From: Irpex lacteus
Lineage: Eukaryota; Basidiomycota; Agaricomycetes; Polyporales; Irpicaceae
Direction of reading: 5' to 3'
Length of the DNA: 64,000 bases
Assembly (NCBI GenBank): GCA_001986395.2
Contig: MQVO02000028.1
Location: forward strand, 186,001 to 250,000
Under the pieces are notes generated by a model. That model had not been told where the DNA came from and did not search any database. It saw only the letters and a program-made list of their open reading frames with translations. Positions 42,233 through 52,547 of this stretch are shown piece by piece (position 1 is the stretch's first letter; each line of letters starts with the position of its first letter). The position numbers were made by a program, and so were the translations under genes.

Positions 42233-43249
42233 TGTCGCGCGTCAAAAGTGTTTGACATCAAGTCATAATGACACGAGTACGGTGCATCATGGAAGCAACG
42301 AATTAGGCGGACTATCATTAGCACCCCGGAATAAAAGTTTGAGCCTAGACTATTTGAAATTCAAGGCCTAGACTCACATACCGGACCTAGCCTACTCCTA
42401 GCCTCACAGCCCTTGCAAATCCGGGCTTGCCTAGACTACAATTCTAGATTCTATATCTCAAATTCACAATCCGGCCCTCCAGTTCCGGGCTCTGTCTGGA
42501 ACAGGCTAGGACACTCTTTTACATAGCCTAGACACTTCTTCATGTACCGTAGAATCGGGAACGGCCTGTGAGACTGGTATATAAAGAGAGGGAAAAGTCA
42601 CTCAAAAGGGCAGACACCTGTACGTCTCAAGAAAGCCCCGAGAAATCCCATTCTCTTTAACAGCTCCCTGAGCAGGCTTTGACAGCCTCTCTCTGAGCCT
42701 CAGTCATCCGCTTGCCCACTCCCAAGACTGCTTTAATTCCATCTCTTTGTATAGCAAAACTTCTGAGTGTCGCGTCGTAATTGCACCTTGCGCTTGCACG
42801 TTATAGCCTGGAAAGCTGGTCGGTTCGTAAGTAGAAACCGTACTTTCCTCAAAGGCACCGTCAAGGCAGCTGCGTTAGGCCCGAACTAGAGTGTGCCGCT
42901 ATTGCATAAGAAAGGTCTGAAGCTCCTGTTAGTACGGCAACCACAGAACCTCGGTTTCCCCTCCATTTGAACTTGGCTAGGTTAGCATCTAGCTCCCTCC
43001 TGCGACTTCTATTCAACACCCACATATCTCATACAAGCTTGTGGCCCCTGTAAAGCTAACTTCTCATTCCCTCAACATTACGAACGCCTGAGCTAGCCCG
43101 ACCCAGATAGTCCGGCAACCCTCAGTAGGGAAGTTCCTAGTCTCCTCAGATTCCTCTATCTACGCTAGCTCTTCTGCTAGCTGAGTTGAGTGGGGGTTAG
43201 TTAGTTGCCCTCTTGCTCATCTCTCCGAGATCCTAGGTATCCCGCGACA
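42233..43249 (+). repeat. 5' LTR of element 3
   Basis: 1017 bp. A TATATAAAG box at 42578-42586 is the likely core promoter. Many copies of cctagac and ggcctag-like motifs occur in the first 350 bp, probably degenerate regulatory repeats. Confidence 0.95.
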
Positions 43250-43253
43250 AAGT

Positions 43254-43270
43254 TGGAGCCCACCGCGAGG
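43254..43270 (+). promoter_or_regulatory. Candidate primer-binding site of element 3
   Basis: TGGAGCCCACCGCGAGG, 4 nt after the 5' LTR, begins with TGG as expected for complementarity to a tRNA CCA end. I cannot assign the tRNA. Confidence 0.5.
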
Positions 43271-43312
43271 GGGGGTTTTTAGCTTTTAGAATCTCCCACA
43301 AGCACCAACCAC

Positions 43313-46300
43313 ATGCCAGCTCCTGGCTCATCATCCCCATTATCCTCTACCATACCTTCAGTGTCCTCACTGCCCCCATCCTCCACTAACACCTTTGATA
43401 ATCCACGAACACCACCAGACGTCATAGCTTCCGGATCATCGACACGAGCCCATAGTCCTCTAGCTAACGCAGCTCGCAATATCTCCGCCACTCGTGAGGA
43501 AGTCCTCACTCACCACGCCACAGCAACTCCACCACTACCCGGAGCCCCGATGTCTGCCACTCAATCACCCGATGCTATTCCAGCAGTTCCATTACCAGGG
43601 CAGGGCATTGGAACTACAGCTCCGCCCCATGACACCTACATCCGTACTCATTCGCGCTCTCCGCCATTAATCCAAGTTCTTCCCGACATAGGCCCAAATA
43701 GTCTGCCTATTGCTGGAACCAAGTCAGCTCCACCCAAGTTTACCGGAGACTATACTAAGATCACCGAGTTTATACGCCATTATGAAAAGATATGCGCACG
43801 CATGCTGGTCACCCGAGATACAGACAAAATCCGTAACATCGGGCAGTACTGCTCCAAGCGTGTCCGAAACTTCCTTGAAGGACTTGAAAGTTATGAGCTC
43901 GGTAATTGGGAAGAATTCAAGAAAGATTTCTTGCACCTATATGACGCTGAAAGAGATGAAAAGAGATATAAAGAAAAGGACCTTATTCGCTATGTCCAAG
44001 CCACCCGAAACAGAGAGGCCTTTGCTACTCTCTCCAGCTGGAAACAGTATGACCGAGGCTTCATCCGCATTGCTGGGTGGCTTCGCTCCAAAGGCAAGAT
44101 TACCAAAGAGAAACAAGACTTTTACTATTGGAAAGGCATACCTCGTGCATTTCGTGCTCGACTCGAATACCGACTCTTAATGCATAACCCGGACTATAGC
44201 TTCGATAAGCCATTCGAAATGCAGGATATTCGAACAAACGCAGAACGTCTTCTTCAGCGCTCTCGTTTTGATCAAGAACTACTACCATCCGATGACGATT
44301 CCAACTGGAAGGTTAATCTGGACATGTCTAGTAGTGACAGCCCATCAGGATCCAGCTCGTCAAGCAGCAGCTCAGACTCCAGTGATGAGGAGCGAGCCAC
44401 AAAGGCTAGGAAATCTAAAAGCAAGCATACCAAGTCAGATAAAGGTAAAATAACTGCTACAAGAGCAGAACGTAATGAGAAGACCATTCGCTTCAAACCT
44501 ACTGTGGAAATAGCAGAGGAGGAACTTACTCGTCCCCCTCCTCGACGAGCCCCTCCTCCACAAGTATCAGAACGCGCTCCTAACAAGTTAAAGATGAGCG
44601 ATCATGAAATCGATGGGTTAATTGATCGGCTCGGGCGAATGAGCATCCATGACCCACAATACGCGCATCTGCTCATACAAGTTAGCAGTCTTAATCCAAA
44701 CGCACTGTCCGCCATTGAAAGCCTTCAGCGCCAGCGGGCTTTGCACATTCAGCAAGGAAGCACCCAATCAGCCCAAACTCTTCCACCACCCCCACCTCCA
44801 CCTCCATTCAGGAACAGAATGTCAATTCGTGATGATGCAAGAAATCCTTACCTGGAAAACATGATGTGTTACGGATGTGGGGAAATTGGTCATCCTATCT
44901 CCGAGTGCCTGAAACTGGCCGAATTAGTTAACCGAGGCCTCATCCAACGAATAAATGGCAAGATACGATGGCCAAATGGAAGCCTGGTTAGACGACAACA
45001 GGATGAGCTATGGGTCAATGCGATCCACCGCCAATCAGATCCCCAAAGTATTGCTACCGCCAGCTTTGCCACCGTCAAAGACATTCCCTGGGATGAGTTC
45101 TATGACTCAGACGACCAGGTAGATTACGTTCGCGAGCTAGAAGAAGAAGAAGAGTATGAGCGCCCGGCCGCATATGTAACACAATACAGACCTTACGAGT
45201 CAGACTACTATTCTGAGCCGGAAGCCGAATCCTATGCAGCTGCGCGTCCTGAGAAATCTAACCGCGAGTCTAGAAAGGAGCAATTCGAAGGAGTCTTCCT
45301 GCCAGCCAGAAAAGAAGGTGAACAACGCCGTGCTCAAGCCCGCGGAGAAGACTCGAATGCCACCAAACCAGCCAACAGACCAACTACACGGAGTTCTGGC
45401 CCACAGCCAATTTCAAAAACATCGTTTCAGCCACTGCAACAGCAACCACGAGTACCTACCCGGCGACCACCAGGAATACCAGCCAACGAGATGCCGCCGG
45501 CCAATCAGACTCAGTACCGAACTAATTTTGACCCAAACGACAGTGACCAGCTAATGGAAGATGTCGCACTTCCTAAGCCACCGCCACCGCAGCCGGCGAA
45601 GCCTCGGCCATCCCCACGAGTCAACCGAAATGAGCCTGACCCTGAGCCAAAAGAAAGATCAGCCAGGCGATCGGATATTCAGAACCAAGTCGACTCCACA
45701 GAAGTACTAACGAAGCTGCTGACAACACCTGTCACGTTGGCAGTCGGGGAAGTACTTGGAGTGTCTAGAGAAATGTCGCATCAGTTGCAAGAAGCAATCA
45801 AGGTCAAGACAACCCGACAACCAGCCAATGAGACACGTACCTCCCACCCCGCTAATGCCAGCGCTCATGATAAGCCCGCCGATAATTCAAATAGGGCCCA
45901 GGCACATGTAGCTAGGCCAATGAGGTATCGTCCGCCATTCGCAGGAAGACCAAGCCCTTCCAAAGGGGAACTCATAAAAGCCAAGGTCTACTTTCATGAC
46001 GACAGGGATGAGAAGATAGTAGTCAACGCAATTATAGATACTGGCTCACAGCTCAATATAGTCCGAAAGGGATTCTGGCAGACTTACATTAACGAGCCCC
46101 GTGACTTGAGCAAGCAAATCACACTTGAAGACGCCAACGGCGGAGAAGGCCAGCTAGATGGAGAAGTAGCAGATGTAGACATTAATATGGGATCCTTGCA
46201 CACCAGAGCAAGCCTGTTCGTGGGAAGCAACGCACCTTTTGATTTGCTGCTTGGCCGGCCATGGCAACGTGGCAACCTCGTGTCGATAGATGAACGGCCA

Positions 46301-48277
46301 GATGGCACCTACCTGATATTCAAGGACAAGAACATGAAACCGCAGTATGAGCTAGCTGCGGTTGTAGAAGATCAGCCAGAAACCCGACAAGCTACCAATA
46401 ACTATATCCGATCCCTGACGCACTGCTTTGCTGCACAGATCACTGATAAAAGATCTGGCCCCCCGATGGAAGACACCGATCAGCAGAGTGACGCTCAGTC
46501 ATCGGATCCAGCAGAAAAGTCAGATCCCGATCCAGCATCAATAGCACAAACAGAAGCCCACGCTGAACAACATCAGAAAGCGCTCTTACCCATTGGAACA
46601 CATGGGGGGCGAACCGTATACAGGCCAGACTATGAGACATCAGAAGAAGCCTGGGAGGAGTATTGGAGAAGGCGTAGAGCCAATATCCCAGTGCTTGGCG
46701 TATCCACAATCAATTACGGAGACCCTAACCAGGTCAGTTGGGACTTCAAGGGATTTGTGGAACGGGCAGTAGCCAAGAGGCGGGAAGAACAGAGGCAGAA
46801 CCCCCGTACAAGTCTAGAAGAATATGAAGAAGAGGATACAGAGATAGATGAGGCATTCTACACACCTTCAGAATGGCCCAGCCCGTCTCCGGAACAGTCC
46901 CAGGTAGTAGAAAGAGCAGTAGAACCCCCGCAGGAGAGTGCAGAGAATTCTTCGGAAAGGGTCCAAGTACTTATGGCCCGAACCATGGCTAACCTTACCC
47001 TCCGCCATGAGCAGCCTGGGCATAATGAACCAGAAATATTAGTAAACCACCCCGACTACTTCGACAACGAACCACCTACCCCACAGCGATTTCGCGCTTT
47101 GGCAATTACCATCCGAGACATCACCAATGGCGAAGTTATCCCTGAAACCCCTCAGACTTCTGACAACGAGGAAGGAGCTGAAATAGAAACAAACGAACCT
47201 CTCCCCGAAATACGGATACACCCTGTGCCCGACAGTGACAACCAGTCAAGCACCCAGGCCACAGCAGGGTCAAGCATGGAAACCCACACTTTGAATTCCG
47301 ACTCAGGATCCCGCATCACAGGCACCCCAGGAGACGACAAGGAAAACGATGACCCAAGCATGCCGATCCACGACGAAGTTGTTGAGAACCTAGCAGAAGT
47401 CAGCCAGCTCTTGCGACGGTTATTACAACACTTACCGATTAACGACCCGTCCCGCGCTGTCTTCCATGCCGCTTACCACGAATCTACTATCCGACTTGTC
47501 GATCATCGCCTGCAGAGCCATGAATCCAGCAGGTACTATCCAACCCGCAGTGGAGACTCTCCCCCGGTCAGTACGGAACCCCTAACCCAGGACCGTCTCT
47601 TCCAGTTGAACGCCACTACTAGCCAAGCTACGTCAGGACCTATTCGATCCCGCCGTAGTCGTCGACGTAGACAGCAGCAGCCATATCACTCACCGAACCC
47701 ATTGCGATTCTCCCAGCCAATCACGACAGCCGAAATCACAGCAGCAACAGCTCTTGCGGAGATGTCACAAGTTAGATTTCATGAGTACGTAGACGATACA
47801 CTGGTAACCCAAGCAGTGTCAGTCCGAGTAGAGCCATCACGCAATGAAGAGTACTTACCTCAAGAGCTACTCGACCTGCTCCGTGATATGCGTGACGAGA
47901 CACACGAAGTTCTCGCACCTACGCATGAAGCAGATTCCTCGCTATACCCCTCCGAGCACCACCCTGTGTCCATGGAAATCAGCCAAGGTACTTATGAACG
48001 GCGATTGCTAAACGAACTCACCGAGTCGCCGACGCGTGCTAGGGAACTGGTTCCTGGCGACGACGGCGAAGCCAGCACTTACTACCCACACCATCGAGAC
48101 TACGCAAGCCCAATATTAATAGAACAGACCATGGTCATCGACCGAGAAGACGTACCGTCGCTAGCTCAGCGTGAAGAGCGACCAGTGTCACAGAGAGGTT
48201 CGAGAGAGGGCGAAGCGTGTAGAGACTGCGCTCACGCCCCAGCAGAATGCATGGGCCGGATGCGCCGTAGTGCCTAA
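43313..48277 (+). CDS. gag: Gag-protease polyprotein of element 3
   Basis: 1654-residue ORF from ATG 43313. The Pro/Ser-rich N-terminus is followed by a Gag capsid-like region (about 43735-44270), a Ser-rich and then basic segment, and a CCHC zinc knuckle (CYGCGEIGHPISEC) at about 44868-44910. Linker regions come next, then a retropepsin-like domain with IIDTGSQLNIV near 46030-46065 and LLLGRPW near 46245. An additional roughly 670 residues of acidic, low-complexity and partly structured sequence follow the protease and have no recognised domain. RT is not in this ORF; pol starts 4.3 kb downstream with its own ATG, so a simple frameshift or readthrough from Gag cannot make Pol. Confidence 0.9.
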   Translation: MPAPGSSSPLSSTIPSVSSLPPSSTNTFDNPRTPPDVIASGSSTRAHSPLANAARNISATREEVLTHHATATPPLPGAPMSATQSPDAIPAVPLPGQGIGTTAPPHDTYIRTHSRSPPLIQVLPDIGPNSLPIAGTKSAPPKFTGDYTKITEFIRHYEKICARMLVTRDTDKIRNIGQYCSKRVRNFLEGLESYELGNWEEFKKDFLHLYDAERDEKRYKEKDLIRYVQATRNREAFATLSSWKQYDRGFIRIAGWLRSKGKITKEKQDFYYWKGIPRAFRARLEYRLLMHNPDYSFDKPFEMQDIRTNAERLLQRSRFDQELLPSDDDSNWKVNLDMSSSDSPSGSSSSSSSSDSSDEERATKARKSKSKHTKSDKGKITATRAERNEKTIRFKPTVEIAEEELTRPPPRRAPPPQVSERAPNKLKMSDHEIDGLIDRLGRMSIHDPQYAHLLIQVSSLNPNALSAIESLQRQRALHIQQGSTQSAQTLPPPPPPPPFRNRMSIRDDARNPYLENMMCYGCGEIGHPISECLKLAELVNRGLIQRINGKIRWPNGSLVRRQQDELWVNAIHRQSDPQSIATASFATVKDIPWDEFYDSDDQVDYVRELEEEEEYERPAAYVTQYRPYESDYYSEPEAESYAAARPEKSNRESRKEQFEGVFLPARKEGEQRRAQARGEDSNATKPANRPTTRSSGPQPISKTSFQPLQQQPRVPTRRPPGIPANEMPPANQTQYRTNFDPNDSDQLMEDVALPKPPPPQPAKPRPSPRVNRNEPDPEPKERSARRSDIQNQVDSTEVLTKLLTTPVTLAVGEVLGVSREMSHQLQEAIKVKTTRQPANETRTSHPANASAHDKPADNSNRAQAHVARPMRYRPPFAGRPSPSKGELIKAKVYFHDDRDEKIVVNAIIDTGSQLNIVRKGFWQTYINEPRDLSKQITLEDANGGEGQLDGEVADVDINMGSLHTRASLFVGSNAPFDLLLGRPWQRGNLVSIDERPDGTYLIFKDKNMKPQYELAAVVEDQPETRQATNNYIRSLTHCFAAQITDKRSGPPMEDTDQQSDAQSSDPAEKSDPDPASIAQTEAHAEQHQKALLPIGTHGGRTVYRPDYETSEEAWEEYWRRRRANIPVLGVSTINYGDPNQVSWDFKGFVERAVAKRREEQRQNPRTSLEEYEEEDTEIDEAFYTPSEWPSPSPEQSQVVERAVEPPQESAENSSERVQVLMARTMANLTLRHEQPGHNEPEILVNHPDYFDNEPPTPQRFRALAITIRDITNGEVIPETPQTSDNEEGAEIETNEPLPEIRIHPVPDSDNQSSTQATAGSSMETHTLNSDSGSRITGTPGDDKENDDPSMPIHDEVVENLAEVSQLLRRLLQHLPINDPSRAVFHAAYHESTIRLVDHRLQSHESSRYYPTRSGDSPPVSTEPLTQDRLFQLNATTSQATSGPIRSRRSRRRRQQQPYHSPNPLRFSQPITTAEITAATALAEMSQVRFHEYVDDTLVTQAVSVRVEPSRNEEYLPQELLDLLRDMRDETHEVLAPTHEADSSLYPSEHHPVSMEISQGTYERRLLNELTESPTRARELVPGDDGEASTYYPHHRDYASPILIEQTMVIDREDVPSLAQREERPVSQRGSREGEACRDCAHAPAECMGRMRRSA

Positions 48278-49094
48278 AAGGGAAGCTCTTAACAACTTCC
48301 TAAAACGGTATGTTAAAGGCGCAGACTCACCTCCTAGCGAAACCGAACAATAACCCTATAAAACTACACGACCCAGTCCCTGTACCCTGAACGCTCTAGC
48401 CTGTTCTCGACCCTCGTTATTTTTACCTAGAATAGTAATTAGACTAGTAAACAACGTACCTTGCTCAGTAATGGACCAGCCGGCCCAGTCTCGTACCCAT
48501 ATCGTAGATCGTGCCTAACTAGGAGTAGCAATAGTGTTAGAATCAGCGTGCGCAATGAGTAAAACAGGAAACGCACCAGATAGGAAACCCCAAAGAGGGC
48601 GGTGCATTGCCCTCGGCGACACGCCGAAGCCCCGACAATACAACACGAGGCCCCATGATGACAAAAGCCCCGACGCCCGCCTCACCACATGTTTCGATGC
48701 CCGAGCCTTTCAGCCACACCGGCAGTGCGCCCCCTCCGAAGCCTAGACCGTGCTTCCAAGCCTACACAAGAAAATAGGTCAGTAACATCCCAGCACGGCA
48801 CGAGGAGTACCGGCAGGCTGTGTATTACCAAAAGAGGCAGTCATAATAAACACTCACCGACGTGCCGAACCGGCAGAGCATCGCCCAGCTTGAAGAAAGG
48901 CAACATCCCTACCTTCACCCCGGAAAATGGGGGGCGAGATTGAAGGGGGGGGACAATGCAGAGGTCGAGTGAAAGGCCATTGGCCAGAAGAAAAGAGAGG
49001 GCAAAGAAGAGGATGGTATAAAAGGCATGTACACGACGCACCTTGCAGCCCAGCAACGAGCCGTCGCCCGAAAACGCAGCCTATCTCCTCAGCC
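48278..49094 (+). promoter_or_regulatory. Intergenic region of element 3 with internal promoter of ORF-X
   Basis: About 820 bp with only short, non-convincing ORFs. A TATAAAAGG box at 49017-49025 lies 78 bp before the ORF-X ATG (49095), with the expected spacing for a core promoter plus short leader. A second TATAAAA lies at 48357-48363. A G-rich stretch (about 48929-48957) precedes the box. Confidence 0.55.
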
Positions 49095-51923
49095 ATGCCT
49101 GCAATCACAGACCGCCCTCCTCTGCTCACCTTTCGTCGCCTCACCGCCGTCGCCGACCCCGACTTCTTCGAAAGCCACGGCAAGTGGTGTTCTGTCGACC
49201 GAGGTTTCGTCCCTACGGAGCCTGTCTTCGGCAACGAACGCATCGAGGAGAGCATCAACGCGTCGAGGGGAACGTCCCGTCAGTTCACCCGTGCGCCGCC
49301 GATCTTGATATCTTGCAGGAACTACGAACAGCTGGGTACTGAAGAAGTCAACGGTCAGAATGTACATAACTTGCTCCTTAAAGAAGCTACGCTCACCATC
49401 GACGAACCCTGGTCCGAGACCCCCGTCCACACCCTCGTCGACGTCATCATCAAGGCCCGCACTGTTTGTGAGCCGGGCCAGTTGGTCGATGTCGATACGC
49501 TTCGTCCAATGTATGAGGGAGTCCGTCGGTTGGGAATGTGGTCGGTGGTCGAGAAAGAGGGTGTCAAGGTCATCCAGCACGACTTCTCCACCGACCAGGA
49601 AGACTCAGATGCGGAGGAGCTAGTCAAGCGTGCCCAGGACTTGCAGGCAGAGACGATGAAGAAGGGAGCGGTGGGAAACGGCGACGACGACCGAAGTGTC
49701 AGTATGGACATTGAGACGCCAGGTACGAACGGCCTAAACTTAGATTTGGATCGTCTCTTACTGACGATCGCAGATCTAAGGCGCTCGGTGACCAGCGGGC
49801 CCGATACTGATGCGCCCATTGCCACGTTGCTCGCGCGTGCCCTGCCTGGCGTGCAGAACGCGAATCACCCACCCGCTGCTTTAACTTATAACACCCCGGT
49901 TCTCTCTCCCACCTCTCGTCCCCTTCCCTTCGCCTCTCTTTCGACTCAGGAGGACCCAGTCTCCTCGACAACGGCTGTGCCGCTTGTCGGGGAGACTGCC
50001 TGTATCGACCCTCGAAAGCTGCACAAATTCCCAGCTCCCGTCTCTGCCGTCGACCCTGTTCGAGGACCCATCGCCCTTGGACGGGAGGAGCTCCAGTACC
50101 CCTCGTCACCCATCGGTCGCGACCTCGCATCTTCACCCTCCACCGACGGGTTCGACGACCAGCCAAGCGACGACGGTTTTGACGACTCCTCCACCACCGA
50201 CAGCGACCTCCCTCCTTCCCTCATTCCTTCTCATGGTACTTACCCATCCCCGCCCCTCTCGGCTGTTCGCTTCAAGTCCCCATCAGCACGTCCCTCCGCA
50301 CCATCGACTGGCAACGCAGACGAGGACCTCGAATCTAACGCGAGAGTAACGGTCTCTCGACCTTCGACGAACGAAGTAGCGGATGTACTGAGCAGACCCA
50401 CCACCGGGCAACTGACGACGACAGGAAAGGCAAAGGGTGCGTCAGCTGCGCCCTGTACATTTGCGAGAGACTTACCACCCCATCTCTCGTCCACAGCATC
50501 CCCTCCCCATCGTCGTGCGACCCCATACCCGCACTATGTCGCGGCAGCTCGTGCTCGCGCGGCTCTGGCAGGACGCACCAAGGCCCCAGCCCTCCGCTCA
50601 CCCTCCCCGGGTCCCTGCTCACAGACAGCCGTTCGTTCGGGACGGTTCGAGTACGAGAGCGAGCTGGTGTTCGCCTTGGACGAAGACCTGCCCGGAGCGT
50701 CGCCTACCCCTTCTCGAGGTCGACCCACCGAGCGCAAACCTCTTCATTCGAGCCAACACCAACGCCCTCACTCCCTTTCCCCACCCGCCTACTCACCTGT
50801 GCCCAGCCTACACACCCTCACTGATGACTCAGGCGACAGCGACGTCGAAATGGCACGACCAGCTACACCTAAGGATCCCTTTCCCTCCGGCTCTCGCACT
50901 GACCTTAGCATGGCCACGCTTCGTGTGGAGCTAGCCGAAGCCCTCGCTCAGCTAAGGAGCTCCCAGCCTGAAGCCCCCAGCATACCACCTCGCCCTGCAT
51001 CCACGGCTCTATCGTACTCGGAGTCGGTGCGCCAACTGGAACATGAAATCTTCGGTTCGTCTTCCGACTGGTCGTCCTTGGTAGACGAGGAGATGGCTGA
51101 CTTAATGGGACGTGACACAGATATGCCCCCGCTGTCCCTCGACACGCCGGAACAACCACCTGCGTCACTTGCGCCGCCATCTATCCCGCCACCTCCACCT
51201 CCAGCCGACACTACGTCAACGGTGCCCATCGCTCCCCCCTCTGTTCCTATTGTTCCATCCCTATCCACTGTAACTCACGGCCCCGCTGGCGCAGACCACC
51301 CACCGACAGCCCGGCAGAGAGCCTATCATCTCGCTGGACGTCGGGGGCCTGTCTCTGTGCTACCGCCTCGTTCCTCCTTCAACTACCGGCCTTCCGCAAT
51401 CAACAACGCCGCCACGGAGGTAGACTCCCTCGCCGTGAGCGAGCGTGACTTCGTCCCCCCTTACCGACGTCGCCCTGCAGGCCCGCCTCTTCCATTCGCT
51501 CCCATATACCCTCCTCACCACTCGCACATCCTTACTCGCCGCGCCCACCTCATCACACTTGAGCACGTCGCCATTGTGGCCATCGACCACGGCCTCAACG
51601 CTTTCGTTCGCAACATCATCGATGACCTTCGCTACTCAACGGATTACCTTGAGGAGAACCCCGAGGTCTTCGAGGTTGGCTCGGAGTGGGACGGCAACCC
51701 CTTCCTCTTCGCCGTTGAGAGGTTCCGCCTCGAACAAATCATGCACTTCTTTGAGCTCTGCGACTCTGACCCTACGGACGAGACGACCACTTCCCTCTGC
51801 GAGCTTGCCTCGGAGGTTCTCGACTACCGCATTCACGGACCCGACTCCGAGATGGTTGTTCGCCAACGTCTCGCAGGGTTCTATGGCTCCCCTTACCACA
51901 TCCCCATTCACCCAGACTTCTAG
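49095..51923 (+). CDS. ORF-X of element 3: unknown 942-aa protein between gag and pol
   Basis: Start chosen at ATG 49095 (context cagccATGc), 78 bp after a TATA box; the frame is open to 48927 upstream, but that part reads as non-coding. An N-terminal globular part of about 170 residues (RPPLLTFRRL...GMWSVVEKEGVKVI) is followed by a long Pro/Ser/Thr-rich, probably disordered middle. A conserved-looking C-terminal domain comes last (HILTRRAHLITLEHVAIVA...FFELCDSD...GFYGSPYH, about 51515-51923). No catalytic motif, zinc finger or membrane segment recognised. Insertion of an extra gene between gag and pol is unusual for Ty3-type elements. The ORF is intact. Confidence 0.75.
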   Translation: MPAITDRPPLLTFRRLTAVADPDFFESHGKWCSVDRGFVPTEPVFGNERIEESINASRGTSRQFTRAPPILISCRNYEQLGTEEVNGQNVHNLLLKEATLTIDEPWSETPVHTLVDVIIKARTVCEPGQLVDVDTLRPMYEGVRRLGMWSVVEKEGVKVIQHDFSTDQEDSDAEELVKRAQDLQAETMKKGAVGNGDDDRSVSMDIETPGTNGLNLDLDRLLLTIADLRRSVTSGPDTDAPIATLLARALPGVQNANHPPAALTYNTPVLSPTSRPLPFASLSTQEDPVSSTTAVPLVGETACIDPRKLHKFPAPVSAVDPVRGPIALGREELQYPSSPIGRDLASSPSTDGFDDQPSDDGFDDSSTTDSDLPPSLIPSHGTYPSPPLSAVRFKSPSARPSAPSTGNADEDLESNARVTVSRPSTNEVADVLSRPTTGQLTTTGKAKGASAAPCTFARDLPPHLSSTASPPHRRATPYPHYVAAARARAALAGRTKAPALRSPSPGPCSQTAVRSGRFEYESELVFALDEDLPGASPTPSRGRPTERKPLHSSQHQRPHSLSPPAYSPVPSLHTLTDDSGDSDVEMARPATPKDPFPSGSRTDLSMATLRVELAEALAQLRSSQPEAPSIPPRPASTALSYSESVRQLEHEIFGSSSDWSSLVDEEMADLMGRDTDMPPLSLDTPEQPPASLAPPSIPPPPPPADTTSTVPIAPPSVPIVPSLSTVTHGPAGADHPPTARQRAYHLAGRRGPVSVLPPRSSFNYRPSAINNAATEVDSLAVSERDFVPPYRRRPAGPPLPFAPIYPPHHSHILTRRAHLITLEHVAIVAIDHGLNAFVRNIIDDLRYSTDYLEENPEVFEVGSEWDGNPFLFAVERFRLEQIMHFFELCDSDPTDETTTSLCELASEVLDYRIHGPDSEMVVRQRLAGFYGSPYHIPIHPDF

Positions 51924-52547
51924 ATGCGCTATTACTGATCCCCTCCCCTCTCCTCCTCTTTCCCTTTCCTCTCCCTCTCATCTCCTTTCACACATCATAC
52001 ACGTCGTTATCACCCGTTTTTCTTATCGCTTATCATGTAACACTACTATGCCCCCCTTGCTACTCCTTCATGCTTACCTCAACTATATAGATTTGCGCAG
52101 TACTAGACTTGTTATGGACATCCCCCGTAGTCTAGCTCTTTTCCTCGTACACATACCTAGCTGTCTGTATCTGTGTAAAGGTTTTTTCTCTGCGCATAAA
52201 AAACAAATATCTCTGTTCCCATATACCATGTGTGATTGTGACCACAGATGTCAGTCCCGTACTAACAACCATCGGACCTCTGACTATGGTCAGTACTGGC
52301 TGTATAAGTCGCTTTCAACTTAGTGACTTAGTGGCCGGTAACAATCCGCACATTTGCGCAGTTTATGTAACCTTTGCTTATATGCCTTATGACTTATGTT
52401 TCCCGCATGCTATATGCCCTACAGTACGATTCTAAAACCTTCTTCGCCTACAACGCACCTCCCTAGCTTTATAATTTTATCCTTACTCCCCCACTTGTTT
52501 ATTTTTCATAAAGTTCATGACGCGCTGAGCTGCGTATCCTGTGCTTA
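51924..52547 (+). promoter_or_regulatory. Spacer before pol of element 3, possible pol promoter
   Basis: 624 bp, T/C-rich, without a convincing gene. TATAATTTT at 52470-52478 lies 78 bp before the pol ATG, the same spacing as for ORF-X. It may drive pol transcription; alternatively pol is expressed by splicing of a genomic transcript. Confidence 0.4.

Noticed and set aside
49089..49825. Two overlapping - strand ORFs of about 160 residues
   Set aside because: Opposite the well-supported ORF-X; composition reflects GC-rich codons on the other strand.
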